The notes below the pieces were generated by a model. It was given only the letters and a program-made list of their open reading frames with translations, made no database searches and was not told the origin of the DNA. The position numbers and the translations under genes are program-made. Shown here in pieces: positions 1 to 11,243 of a DNA stretch of 64,000 nucleotides. The DNA is taken from contig OY992840.1 in the NCBI GenBank assembly GCA_963921425.1, forward strand, positions 1,242,501 through 1,306,500. The letters run 5' to 3'. The first letter of the stretch is position 1. The number at the start of each line of letters is the position of its first letter. The stretch comes from Dryas octopetala (Eukaryota; Streptophyta; Magnoliopsida; Rosales; Rosaceae).

Positions 1-329
1 CCTTAAATGGATTTACTAAAGTGGGTAAAAGAAAGCCCCAGTTAGAAAAAAGCCATTTGGGCCGGATTTAAGAAGTAATGATTCTTAAATCCAACGAGTC
101 TAAAGGTGAGCCCACTTTGATGGGGCCCAAGAGGCGAATTATGTTTTAATTATCAAACATAAGAATATGGATCCAAAAATTGTGCACAAAAGACATTTCT
201 ATTAAAACTCCAAAAGAGTTTGTTACAAAAATAAATGGAATTCAATTCCATTACGAGGGTTCATTGCATAAGCAAAATCACTGGGGGTCCACATCATCCT
301 TGTTAGGAGAAATCTCATCCAACCCCAGA

Positions 330-1403
330 AGCTCATAAATTTTTTTCCTTAACCTTCTCTCTGCAATCAGCAAAGCCCTCAGAAAAGCAAGTATTGATCA
401 AAACAGCAAACTCTGGGGTTCTTCATAAGAGTTGGCCAACCTTGTCTTTAAATTAGCAATTTCCTCCTAAGACTTGAGTAAGGTAGCCTCCTTCTCATCG
501 CAGCGAGTTTTGAACTTTAAGAGCTGAGAAACACTTTGGTCCAGTTTGAATTTAAGCTCAGCATTCTGAGAAGCGCTCCCAGCAAGGCTTCTCTCTATGT
601 TTTCGAGAGATATCTGTTTTCTCTCTTAGAGCAATTTGGAACTTGACAGCTCGATGTTATACTTCTCCAAAGAAGAGTTCATGGCAGATAAGTCTTCTTG
701 CAGGCTTCGGATGGAGCCTTGAAGTTGCTTTTTTTTTTCAGCAGCAAGAGATTCTCAGACTTGTTGCAATTCAGCTTTTGAGGCCTGAAGAGCACGATCA
801 TCATTTTCCTTGATCTTGGAACATATGAATCCATAGATGCCCTGCCTAATAAAGACTAAAGAGAATGAAGATTTTATCACTTTAACTTAAAGAATTTAAT
901 CATAGTCAGAATAAAAGAAAATGAAGATGTATACTGACCTTGGTTAAAGCTGTGATTCTTATGACACAAGTCTCCTCAATTGATATGTCTTTAGCTGGTT
1001 TCTCCAGTGGAGGCATTTGCATAACCTAACCATCAAATATTTGATGTAAAGCAGACTCAAGATCCACAAGAAATTCAGGAATTTTCTCAAGCTCGATATT
1101 CTTTGGGACGGAAGGTCGAGGAAATGAAGGTTTAGATGGCTCAGGAGCTTCACTTTCTGGTACAAGATTTTCATTTAATAAAGGAGGATCGGCTATCAGT
1201 TTGCTCTTCTTAGGAAGATTCTTCAATCTCTTTAGAGGGATTTGGAGAGAAGGCTCTTCACTTAGCTCTTTCCTTCTTTTCATTGTCATTGAAATTGGAA
1301 CCATCACTTTCTTCCTAATTCTCAGGGAGGAAGGTGCTCCAATTCCTTTTTCTTCTATCTTTTCCTTTCCTGAAGGATTGATTATTATGACCTCAGTAGA
1401 CAT
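330..1403 (-). pseudogene. antisense retrotransposon ORF, C-terminal part with intron and coiled-coil remnant
   Basis: The segment 1403-1026 encodes a basic, proline-rich stretch (KRLKNLPKKSKL) and ends with a stop just after 'LHQIFDG'. In the next frame the sequence resumes with MPPLEKPAKD, matching MPPLDKPAGD of the second copy near 33.3 kb. A GT-AG intron at 842-938 (AAG|GTCAGT ... CAG|GGC) sits exactly where the second copy has its intron (33135-33219). The downstream exon (841 to about 330) is heptad-like, rich in K/E/L/Q, but interrupted by stops. It corresponds to the coiled-coil exon 33134-32752 of the other copy. The intron prediction rests on conservation between the two copies and has not been seen in a transcript. 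Confidence 0.5.
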
Positions 1404-1741
1404 AGCTTGGTTCTAAGGTACTACATCTTGGTCTTTCGTAGGTGACTTAAGTACTTGACATCTTTATCGACATCATAGTACGTTAGGCCCAGTGCAACAA
1501 ACAACAATTGAAGGGTCGGTCTCGAACAAAATACCTTAGTTAGAATACCTTAGTGCGACCTCATAGTATTTTCTTCAAGCTTAAAAGCAGAGCAATTTTT
1601 GTTGTTTCAACCTTAGTTAGAATGGGGCAGGCTCTTTTAGACTCCAGAATCCCTTCGAAGTACGTTCCACTTTCGCAATATTTGGAAATCTTTAGATTCC
1701 CCTCTTCTAAATTCTCACTCACTGCTAACATGAACAAAATA

Positions 1742-2314
1742 CTATTTCCAGTCATGATTCAAGGAAGGATTGTCGATAATTATCGATCGACCCTTCCTTA
1801 GACTCAAGTACCAAAAGCTTCCTACTACTTTCTCTGTTGGGACTAGATTATAACAATACATAATGTCCCTGAGAGTAACTTTGGGGTCATCCCTATGGTC
1901 AAAGCTCCTTGTGCGATAAATGCTACAATGAGTGAGGATTTTGAGGATTGTCATGTATGTATTCGAGACAACTTGAGCGGGAGGGAGTTCAAAATAATTT
2001 AGGAACTCCCCAATCACAGGATGCAGAGGCAGTCTAAGGCCAAATTCAAAAGGTTGGAAATGAAAACATACCACACCCTCGTAGTGGTACAAACATTTGG
2101 CCTTGGGACCAGGGGTGCTGAAGGTGATTTCGTAAGGTCGGTGAGTACATTCGAGCTTTAAACAATCTTCTTCTTTCGCTAGGCTTTGAATCTGATCTGC
2201 GATGGTCTGGGGGTATCTTTTAGGGTGAATTTGGTCAGCCACAACTACAACCTCCACGTCGCTTTGAGATGGAGGGTTCAAAGGAATGACATCGGAAATT
2301 TCGGAAGAGCACAT
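1742..2314 (-). CDS. antisense retrotransposon ORF, N-terminal part (gypsy-type 'Transposase_28'-like domain)
   Basis: This open frame of 190 codons starts at the ATG whose complement is 2312-2314. A central motif reads FEFGLRLPLHPVIGEFLNYF (about residues 86-105). It matches the plant-specific domain named 'putative gypsy type transposon' (Transposase_28), typically F-x-x-G-L-R-L-P-L-H-P. Despite the name it is not a DDE transposase, and its function is unknown. The frame ends by a stop at 1742-1744. Related sequence continues at 1026-1403 and, after an intron at 842-938, at 841-330, so this was probably the first part of one longer spliced antisense protein now broken. No host function is implied. 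Confidence 0.6.
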   Translation of the reverse strand: MCSSEISDVIPLNPPSQSDVEVVVVADQIHPKRYPQTIADQIQSLAKEEDCLKLECTHRPYEITFSTPGPKAKCLYHYEGVVCFHFQPFEFGLRLPLHPVIGEFLNYFELPPAQVVSNTYMTILKILTHCSIYRTRSFDHRDDPKVTLRDIMYCYNLVPTEKVVGSFWYLSLRKGRSIIIDNPSLNHDWK

Positions 2315-2432
2315 GATGAATGATTAGCAAAGGTTAAAAAAAAAAAAGATTTTTAGGGTTTTGAATTCGTCTTTACTCAAGTTCTTTAAAAGTAAAGATT
2401 TTAGCTTTTTTCTCTAAGTCTAAGAAGACTTA

Positions 2433-2456
2433 AAGAAGAAAAGGGGGGGGGGGGGG
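2433..2456 (+). other. polypurine tract candidate of the Tat-like element
   Basis: A run of 24 purines, the last 14 all G, is followed within 4 bases by TGATGGGTCA. A polypurine tract directly before a TG dinucleotide is the usual primer site for plus-strand synthesis next to a 3' LTR. The G homopolymer is longer than usual and may have expanded by slippage. Confidence 0.45.
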
Positions 2457-2460
2457 TCAC

Positions 2461-2970
2461 TGATGGGTCATATTAAATGGAGTATATTTATTTTACCAAA
2501 ATCCCAATATAATTCAATGGATATTGAAGGGCTGTGAGCCCAAAATTTAAAACTAACTCAATTAATTATTATAACTGAGTGAATGATAATACTTCATTAA
2601 CTGTTTTGACAATTAATGAAGAGATGATGATTCCATGAATCTAGGGATTAACTCCCTCAATGGAGAACTATAAAGCTGGGCAGTGGCAAGAGGCAAAGGT
2701 AAGGGATTTCTGCCGAACTCTTCTTTGACAAATATCGTTATAATCTAATGACTAACTTAAACATTGGAGGCCCATTGAGGAGGGAACTCCCTCTAGGTTG
2801 TTAGGACTCACTTGCTGCATTTTACAGAATAACGTGAAGAAATTACAAGAAATATGAGAAGTTGCTAGCATGTATATCAGAGGAAATTTGAGGCTCATCA
2901 GTGCACGTAATGGTTTGTAGAAAGTGAGAGTTTATAGTATGACGTGCAGACATCAAGCATGTCTCAATCA
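2461..2970 (+). mobile_element. LTR-like remnant of the Tat-like element (right end not resolved)
   Basis: The remnant starts with TG directly after the polypurine tract. It contains ACTAACTTAAACATTGGAG at 2751-2769, matching TCTAACTTAAGCATCGGAG at 34092-34110 in the other copy; 'gaggctcatca' follows in both (about 2890 and 34233). I could not find the CA end or a target duplication. The stretch 2970-3715 shows no gene and no clear repeat boundary. Confidence 0.4.
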
Positions 2971-3715
2971 CAACCAAAGTGGCTCATGTCTTTATTATGA
3001 AGGAAGCTTTAAAATTCTTCCATACCATGAGTGCAAGGGCTACTAACAGTTATGTGTGTTAAAGTCTAAATTAACTTAAAAGGGTCTTGCTTACATGTGG
3101 GGACCACAAGTGTCAACTCAATTCATATTAAAACCAGAAAATATGTTATAATTTTTTTAAAAGCAAAATTCAAAAATTGAGAGACACTTGTGTGAGTTTA
3201 AAACTGATTAGGGAATTATTTTCAAACTTAATGGGGTTGGTTCATAATGGAATAATAACACAAAAATTTATGGGATGGATTTATGTTTTTTGTAAAACAC
3301 CATAATGACAAAAACCATAATGACATGTTATCTTCATGAAAATTATTTTCATTCTATTTTATAAAAAATTTAGGCTATTATTTATTCTTTGGATGTTTTT
3401 TCTTTCGAAAAGTTTTAGAACTTTGTTATATAATGTGTTGGACATATTTTAACAATATTTTAAGATGTTTTCTCTATATTATGCTCAGTAATTTTGGATA
3501 TTTTCTATTTGGTTAGCCAAAAGAAGAGAAAAAACGAGTAAAACACAACATGAAAATTAACAAGTCGGATTTGAATTTGTACTTGATAAATTAACTGGTC
3601 AGCATAATTTATATGAAACCGATAATTATAGCTTAACACACGTTGCTTCCCACACGGAACCCAAACAATAGTGCATGAGTCGTGACTACATGAGCTTCTA
3701 TAGACCAAAAAAAGA

Positions 3716-4074
3716 GAGTTAAATGCATAAATGGTCCACAAACTTTATACTTAATTATTCTCAATTTTATCTATTAATTATAAAAAATGTCAATTTGATC
3801 AACAAATTTTTCAAATTGTACCAAAGCAGTACAAACGTTAACTTTTATCCAAATAATTAACGGAATTGATCACATGAAAATATGATGAAAGAACTGAAAT
3901 GCCTCTGAAAATGTGGTTACAAGCTGTGCACATGACCAACTTTCGTTAACTTTTTTTATGAAAGTTATATACTGATTTGATATAACTTGAAAAATTTATA
4001 AACTAAATTAACACTTTTTGTAATTAATAAATTAAATTCAAAATTACTTTCGTAAATCATTTTTATATTTACCC
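3716..4074. mobile_element. inverted-repeat MITE (MULE-like) upstream of IRE1
   Basis: The left end (TTAAATGCATAAATGG...) and the reverse complement of the right end (GGGTAAATATAAAAATG...) pair along about 100 bp with mismatches. Shared blocks include 'TTAATTA-AAAAA-TGT-AATTT'. There is no coding potential. The flanks are A-rich, so a target duplication cannot be judged. The right end lies about 220 bp before the IRE1 start codon, so it may form part of that promoter or leader. Confidence 0.55.
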
Positions 4075-4297
4075 AAAAAAAAAAAAAAGAGCTTTCATGT
4101 TCCCTTCCCTCATATGGTAAATGACAAATCACGCCTGCGAAGTAACGGACTCAAATTCCAAATTCCCTCAGCGTCAGCTGTCTGTCCTAAATTAAATTCC
4201 CCAATTCATTCCCCAATCACCCCAAAAGCCCTAAATTCCCGATTCCAAGATTTCCGATTCGATCCGTGGAATCTGGATTTCATCACCGAACTCAGAA

Positions 4298-7200
4298 ATG
4301 AGACGATCTGCGATCTTCCTTCTGCTATTTGCTCCGTTGATTGGATGTTTCTTCAAGTTTTGTTCAGGCATCTCAGAGTCAGAGACCTTCCTCTCCAATC
4401 CATATCCCAGGAAGAGCACCAGTCTCAACCTCTTCAACTCTCTCTTGCCGCCCGCTCCGTAAGCACTCACTACTCTCATCTCAATTATTCCTATCAATTT
4501 CTCAATATTCAATCAAACACATAAATTACCCCTTTCTGGTTTTTCTGGTTTTTTTAATTCCTGAATTTGATACAACAGTGAGAATGATGTAGCGCTGGTG
4601 GTTAAGCCGGATGGGAAAATATATATGATGGACACTAATACCAGGAACTTTGAATGGAGCTTCTCCTCAGGTCCCCCAATTCATTCTTCGTTTCAGAATC
4701 TCACTCATTTCGACAACGCTGTGACTACAACTGCTGATGACTTTTTCGTTGATGTTGGTGAAGACTGGGCGCTTTATTTGCATAGCAACCGCTTGGGAAA
4801 AGTGGTACGCAACCTCACTCTTTAACCCATTATAATATGCTGTTTGTCTATACAATTTTCATTTTTAATGTATTAAATGGACTTTGTTCCGAAATGTATT
4901 GGATAGTCAGTGTCTGTAAATTTGAAGGTTTTACATAGTTAAGGTGGTCTGTATTGTTATAATTTATTTTTTGTGGTTGCATTGTATGCTAGAAACTGTC
5001 GTCTAGTGCTGAAGAATATATCAGAAATACTCCGTATGTGGCGGATGATGGAGGAGTTACGTTGGGGTCGAAGAGGACCACTGTGTTCCTTGTTGATGCC
5101 AAGTCTGGAAAATTAATTCATACATATAGGTTGGCGGATACTCCTTCCACATTAGGGGTTCAGAGTAGCGAAAATGATCCGCTTATGAAAGTGGAAGATG
5201 CTGATGAGTTGGTAGAGTCTGGTTCCCAGGGATTGGAAACAGTTGAGCAGCTGCTTTACATCATGAGAACAGATTATGCACTGCAGCATTATTCTGCAGG
5301 CACTAACAATGTTTTATGGAATGTATCATTTTCTGAATTTGATGCGAATTTTCGATTTCCTAACACTGGAAATGCGCTTGGTCCAGAGGACAGGAGTGTT
5401 TCTGACTCTATATTGCCTTATCGGATGAAGCCTATTATCTTGCGAATTCCTGATCCTAGCTTGATGGAATCCCATTCTGTATTCGAAAGACTAACTGAAG
5501 GACATCCTGGAGGGAGACCTCTTCTCCTGCCTGCTCATCACAATCTCCCTGAAGTGCCTGTTGGCAAAATTCCTGTACCTCCTATCAACAGTGAAAGAAG
5601 AGAAATGCTTGCTTTGCCCTCTCCTGAAATTGAGGGCTCTAGGATCTTGGTTACTGATGGTAGAGATGCTGGTAAAATGAATATCACAAGCATAATGGCT
5701 GAATCTCTAACAAAGTTTAGCATACAATCTCTCTTTCTATTTTTTATCACCCTTTTGTCCATTATGGGGTCTATCTTTCGCTGTTCACATGGAAAACAGC
5801 GAAAACTGAAAAAAGTGGCTGAAGAAACTAAATTGCAAGCTGGGGTTCCCAAAAAGAAGAAAACTCGTAGATTGGCAAACAATAAGAAGAATGCCAATGT
5901 TGAGAAAAACATGAGCAATATGTTGTATGAATACAAGGTTGGAGAACCTAACGAATCTACACACAGTGAAAAAAGTGAAAAGAAATTTCTCTTGACCTCT
6001 ACTGATTTTGGTGATGGTCAAGTAGAGGGACGTAGGATTGGCAAGTTACTCGTTTCCAACAATGAAATTGCTAAGGGAAGTAATGGTACCATTGTGCTTG
6101 AGGGAATCTATGATGGTCGTCCAGTAGCTGTTAAACGTCTCGTGCGGACTCATCATGATGTGGCTGGGAAAGAGATTCAGAATCTTATTGCCTCTGATCA
6201 ACATCCAAATATTGTTCGTTGGTATGGAGTGGAGTATGATCAAGATTTTGTCTATCTTTCCTTGGAGCGCTGTGCTTGTAGCTTAAATGACTTGATTTAT
6301 TTTTACTCTGAGTCTTTTCAAAGCCAACTTATCACCAAGGATCAGGATCCTCACTTTTTGACTGAGTATACCATTCGATTGCATTCGATGATGGACAATA
6401 ACAAGGACGTTGAATTGTGGAAGGCAAATGGATACCCTTCACCCCAGTTGCTAAAATTAATGAGGTTAGTTTAATGTCTTTCAATAGCTTCTCCTTTCTT
6501 TTTTAATCTATTTTGCAATTATGGGCTATACATTGTTTCAATTTTGCACACTGGCATTCAAAGTAGTAGAAGTTGTATATCATGAACAAGCTACTATGCA
6601 CTCACTTCAAGGTTTTCTTCCATATTCTCACTGTATGCGATATGAAAGGTATCCCTTGACCCAAAAAAAGAAAGGTATCCCTATTGGGATTAGGATTTAC
6701 TACAGTCAGCTTCGTTGCAAACATAATCAACTATGAATTGCAACGAAGCTGAAAATAACCACTTGCATCTGATACTGGAATTATGAATTGCAGTAAACTT
6801 TGCTGTAGAAGCAATTCAGTTTAACAGATTAGTTATTCTCTTTTTTCAATCCCTAGAATGTTGGCAACTTATTTAAGGGAATTTATGTAAACTTATATTC
6901 CCAATTTCATTTAAACTTTATATTGCGTTAATTGAGGGATTGCAATTTTTTAGTTGATTCCATTATATTAAAAGCACATCTTAATGTTGATTCACTATTA
7001 TATCACCCAAAAAAATTGATTTCACTAATATAGTTGTTTTCCATAATCTTGCAAAGAGTTGTGCTCAAAAAAATAAAAAAAATCATGCAAATAGTTGAAT
7101 AAGTTACTTAAGAATTTGACAAAATCATAATTTCTGCAGTGATTTGGTTTCTGGGCTTGCCCATTTGCATGAACTTGGAATTATACATCGGGACCTAAAG

Positions 7201-8552
7201 CCTCAGAATGTTTTGATAATCAAGGGAAAATCTTTGTGCGCCAAGCTTTCAGATATGGGTATCAGCAAACGCCTTCAAGGGGACCAGTCTTCCATAACCC
7301 AGCATGCTACTGGTAAGTATCTGGACCTGTTCGAATTATTGATGTTTGTTTATTCTGAGGCAAACACATGCTCGTTAGGGTCATTTAGTTCTAGGATTAT
7401 ATGACCCCAGTGAGGAAATTTTGTGAGTTTGGAAACAAATGAAATCAGTTCACCATTGCATTGATATCTATGGCCTTGGTTTCACTTTTAACACTTGTGT
7501 TAATAATTGAGGTCAACTCTCTCACTGACACATCACCCACCCCCCCCCCCCCCCCTCTCTCTCTCTCTCTCTGTGTTTTTGTGTACCAACTCTATACTAA
7601 ATATCTTCTTTTGTCTCTTTATTGTCTTTGACGACAGGTTATGGGAGTTCAGGTTGGCAAGCACCTGAACAACTTCTCCATCAGCGCCAAACGCGTGCAG
7701 TAGATTTATTTAGTTTAGGCTGTCTTCTCTTTTTCTGTGTCACTGGGGGCAAACACCCTTATGGTGATAGTATTGAGCGTGATGTAAATATAGTGAATGA
7801 CCGGAAAGACCTATTCTTAGTAGAGACTATACCAGAAGCTGTGGATCTTTTTACTCGCCTGTTGGATCCCAACCCCGACATGAGGTAAGGGTTCTTTATT
7901 GTTACCCACACAAATTTATAAGAAAATGACATGCTCGCACACCACAGAGAGACGCATACACACACACACACACACACATGTGTATGTACCAGAGGACACC
8001 TGTTAGCTTCATTGCTGGTTGCCAATGAATTTACTGCTGTATTCTGGACTTTGAGTATTATGTCTTATAAATGTGACAATATTGCCTTGATATGTTTCTA
8101 GGCCAACAGCCGTGGATGTGTTGCATCATCCTTTTTTCTGGAATTCAGAGACGAGACTTTCATTTCTTCGAGATGCTAGTGATCGGGTTGAGTTGGAAGA
8201 TAGGGAGAATTCATCTGAACTCTTAAATTCATTAGAAAATACTGCAACAGTTGCTTTAAATGGGAAGTGGGATGAGAAGATGGAATCTGCATTTATCAAT
8301 AACATTGGTCGCTACAGGCGTTACAAGTTTGATAGTGTTCGTGACCTACTACGCGTGATACGGAACAAGTTAAATCACTACAGGGAACTTCCCCAAGAAA
8401 TACAGGAAATATTGGGGCCAGTTCCTGAGGGCTTTGACAGTTATTTTTCAAGTCGATTTCCAAGTCTCTTAATAGAGGTTTATAAGGTGTTGTACAGCTA
8501 CTGCAAAGAGGAGAAATTTTTGTGTAAGTATATAAAAAGCAATCGAATGTAA
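4298..8552 (+). CDS. IRE1: IRE1-type serine/threonine-protein kinase/endoribonuclease (ER stress sensor)
   Basis: Six exons join in phase to 909 residues: 4298-4458, 4579-4804, 4993-6464, 7140-7312, 7638-7884, 8102-8552. IRE1 spans the ER membrane, senses unfolded protein in the lumen and, in plants, splices bZIP60 mRNA and degrades other mRNAs. Visible parts: signal peptide (MRRSAIFLLLFAPLIG); lumenal sensor with PDGKIYMMD; transmembrane segment near residues 370-391 (SLFLFFITLLSIMGSIF); kinase with VAVKRL, HRDLKPQNVL and DMG in place of DFG; and C-terminal KEN ribonuclease domain with NHYRELP and SRFPSLLIEVY. The start is chosen for the signal peptide; the reading frame open from 4114 is not needed. 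The length suits plant IRE1. Intron 4 holds a poly-C/CT tract and intron 5 a CA repeat. No break is seen, so it is probably functional. Confidence 0.96.
6707..6751. repeat. 14-bp perfect inverted repeat in IRE1 intron 3
   Basis: CAGCTTCGTTGCAA (6707-6720) and its exact complement (6738-6751) are separated by 17 bases. A hairpin would form in the pre-mRNA. No known element was recognised. Confidence 0.6.
7548..7572 (+). repeat. C-run plus CT microsatellite in IRE1 intron 4
   Basis: A long C homopolymer is followed by about nine CT units, about 65 bases before the exon 5 acceptor. It may serve as an extended pyrimidine tract. Length variation is likely. Confidence 0.8.
7957..7978 (+). repeat. 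CA microsatellite in IRE1 intron 5
   Basis: About ten CA units lie within the last intron of IRE1. It is a simple repeat only. Confidence 0.85.
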
Positions 8553-9370
8553 CTGTTCCCACATCTGTCCTTGCGACCGCGATACTGTTCTTTGACTTCT
8601 TTCCATGAATTAACTTTTGTAGAAAATAACTTACCTAGAGAGAGAAAGAAAGAGAGAAGAGAGAGATAGAGAGAGAAGGGGGGAATAGGGATAGCAGGTG
8701 GCATCACCTGCGTAACTGCGTTGCAGAAGAACTCTACAAATTGTAAAAGAAATTGTATTATGCTTTGTTTAGAAACAATAATAGTTCAAAAGTGAATGAA
8801 CATGATTACTTAGTACTTGTTGTGGTATTTCCTTGTTAGAAAGACCCAAAAAGTCAACATTCTTCTACTTTGGTAATTCGATGCATAACATTCAGCTTGA
8901 TAAACTTACTGGGCTTTCAGAAAAAATAAAAATTGTAATGCAACTTTCTCACCATCAAAGCCCGGAAGAAAGAGGTATATACATGTTACTGATAAATGAC
9001 TGGCCTATTCTCAATGAATGTGAGCGGAAAAGAAAACCTATTTGGTAGAACAAATATAAATCTCATTGTGGAATCAGTCAAGCTCACGCATTTGGAGAGC
9101 CTGCAACAAAGATTTTGTGAGTGTTGTACCCCTTCCTACCACATGCACAGTACCACTCTCCAGCATCCTGAAATGTCTTAGATGACCTTGCTTTTCTTTC
9201 AATTATCCACAATTGTTATCGTTGATAATTTTAGCTACCATGTACAGTGTCACCACAAGTAGGGGCATTCATGTATGTGATTTTGCTCCCATTATTAATT
9301 AATACTGGGTCAATTTGGTAATTTGATAAAAAGAGCAGTGACAGACATTTCCCACTAGAAAGCAAATCCC
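8553..9370. other. intergenic: IRE1 3' region and GH17 upstream region
   Basis: A GA-rich stretch at 8638-8680 (GAGAGAAAGAAAGAGAG) is followed by AT-rich DNA. Short open frames exist but show no recognisable protein and no codon bias. Nothing else can be supported. Confidence 0.5.
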
Positions 9371-9374
9371 ATGC

Positions 9375-9381
9375 TATATAA
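9375..9381 (+). promoter_or_regulatory. TATA box of the GH17 gene
   Basis: TATATAA lies 49 bases before the first ATG at 9430, which allows a short leader. It is the only good TATA motif close upstream. Confidence 0.5.
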
Positions 9382-9429
9382 CAAGAGTGAAACACAAAGT
9401 TGAAGTGGAACCAGTGAACCAGCAGCAGC

Positions 9430-11243
9430 ATGAGCATGAGCATGGCCAAAACAAATCTTATGCTACTCCTCCCACTTCTCCTCCTCATCCCAAACATGGT
9501 CTCAGTTTGTGGTGTGGGCATAAACTATGGCACTCTGGGAAACAACCTCCCACCACCAAAGAGAGTGGCTCAGCTCCTCCAAGCCACTCTCATAGACAAA
9601 GTCAAAATCTACGACACCAACCCCGACATCCTCCAGGCCTTCTCCAACACCGGAATCGACCTCATCGTCGCCGTCGAGAACCACGGCGTCTCAAACATCA
9701 GCACCAACGTCCCCGCCGCCGATGAGTGGTTCGCCACCCGTGTCCTGCCCTTCATTCCCGCCACTTCCATCACAGCCATTGCCGTAGGAAACGAGTACTT
9801 AACTACAAATATAGGCCAGCACCAGCAGCACCAACTGGACCCCACTGCTCTGGTCCAAGCCATCCACAACTTGCACGCAGTGCTTATAGCCCGAGGCCTA
9901 GATCGCAAGATCAAGGTCACCACGCCACATAGCATGGCTGTTTTAGCATCTTCATTTCCTCCTTCAGCTTCAACTTTTGCCCCAAATCTTGTTCCAATTA
10001 TGAGCTCCATAGTCGCCTTCTTGGCTGATACTGGCGCTCCATTCATGATCAATGCCTACCCTTACTTTGCTTACAGGGACAACCCCGATGTGGTGAATCT
10101 ACAATATGCATTGCTGGGGAACTCAACCGGTGTGCGTGACCCAAAAGGGTACGTCTACACCACCATGTTGGATGCACAAATTGATGCGATTCGGTCAGCC
10201 ATTGAAGCACTAGGACTAGAAAACCATTCCACGGTGGAGATCATGGTGTCGGAATCCGGGTGGCCATCCAAGGGAGACGCTGGTGATATCGCGGCCACGC
10301 CGGAAAATGCCAAGACTTACAACACAAGGTTGATCGAGCGTGCCCAGAGTAACAAAGGGACACCCATGAAGCCTAAAGACAAGATTGATGTGTTTGTGTT
10401 TGCTCTGTTCAATGAGAACAAGAAAGAAGGGGGTGCTACTGAGAGGAATTTTGGGATTTTCAATGGGGATGGGTCCAAGGTGTATGAAGTGGATTTGAGC
10501 TGCCAATTTTGTAGCAGTGGAATTGGAGGGTTTGGTGAGAAAGTGGTGTCTGGTGTGGCCAGGGGTCCGTCTGTTTGGTGCATTGCTAAGCCACATGCTG
10601 ATGAGAAGGTGCTTCAGGCTGTGTTGGATTTCTGCTGTGGAAGTGGTGGTGTGGACTGCAGAGACATCTATGAGAATGGGGATTGCTTTGAGCCTGATAA
10701 GCTGCTTGCACATGCATCATATGCTATGAATGCTTATTATCAGATGCATGGCAGGAACTACTGGAATTGTGACTTCAAGGGCACTGGCTTAGTTACTTTC
10801 AGTGATCCAAGTAAGTAATACAACTCTATACACTATACTAGACATTTCCCCATTCATTCATAGTTCATACAGTTAGTTATGATATTATCTGCTGATTTTT
10901 CTGTGCTGCTATTGTACTTGTATCTAAACTATATGTCGTTTTAGACTCAAAACACTTAACCTTTGAACTTTAAAACGACGTAATTTTAGACATAAACACA
11001 AGATGAACACTAAATAGAAGATCCTATATATTTCTACCTCACTTGGCATGCATGTATTATAATATCATGTGTGGATAGTGGATCATGAACTCTGCATTTG
11101 CAATTTATTGATTATTTGTTCTGATCACTTGTGACAAGAAATTGCTTGTGGTTATGCCTAATCTAATTATTATTAATTCAGTTTAGTTGTCCTTTCCAAT
11201 TTGATCATCAGCTTATGGGAGATGCCGGTATCCTCAACAGTAA
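9430..11243 (+). CDS. glucan endo-1,3-beta-glucosidase (GH17 with X8/CBM43 domain)
   Basis: Exon 1 is 9430-10810 and exon 2 is only 32 bases, 11212-11243, giving 470 residues. The genomic frame would read on to a stop at 10816-10818. However, CCAA|GTAAGT at 10811 is a near-perfect donor, and the spliced end SDPTYGRCRYPQQ restores the usual X8 ending with its last cysteine. The enzyme hydrolyses 1,3-beta-glucan (callose) in the wall or plasmodesmata. Visible features: signal peptide (LMLLLPLLLLIPNMVSVCG), GVGINYGTLGNNLPPP at the mature start, IAVGNE (acid/base Glu), MVSESGWPSKGD (nucleophile Glu), then X8 with WCIAKP, CCGSG, HASYAMNAYYQ and CDFKG. ATGs at 9430, 9436 and 9442 are in frame and the real one is uncertain. 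No GPI-type hydrophobic tail is seen, so it is probably secreted. It appears intact. Confidence 0.93.

Larger units (their letters stand above)
1..2456 (+). mobile_element. Tat-lineage Ty3/gypsy retrotransposon, 3' internal part (truncated by window edge)
   Basis: The block holds antisense coding pieces (minus strand, about 2314 to 330), then a purine-rich tract with 14 G at 2443-2456 and LTR-like sequence. Positions about 90-150 resemble 26415-26475, including the shared stretch 'cccactt-gatgggg', and positions 330-2300 resemble 32560-34080. Both are therefore copies of one family. Tat-lineage elements are known to carry extra ORFs between pol and the 3' LTR, sometimes antisense. That arrangement, together with the archaeal-type RNase H in the second copy (21.9-24.8 kb), is the basis for the lineage. 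The pol part would lie left of the window. Element orientation (+) is inferred from the polypurine tract. Confidence 0.6.

Noticed and set aside
5538..5936. 132-codon open frame antisense to IRE1 exon 3
   Set aside because: It is explained by the reverse complement of the lumenal/transmembrane coding sequence; hydrophobic by complement only.
9609..10052. 147-codon open frame antisense to the GH17 gene
   Set aside because: A shadow frame in GC-biased coding DNA with no domain, no TATA box and no homologous product.
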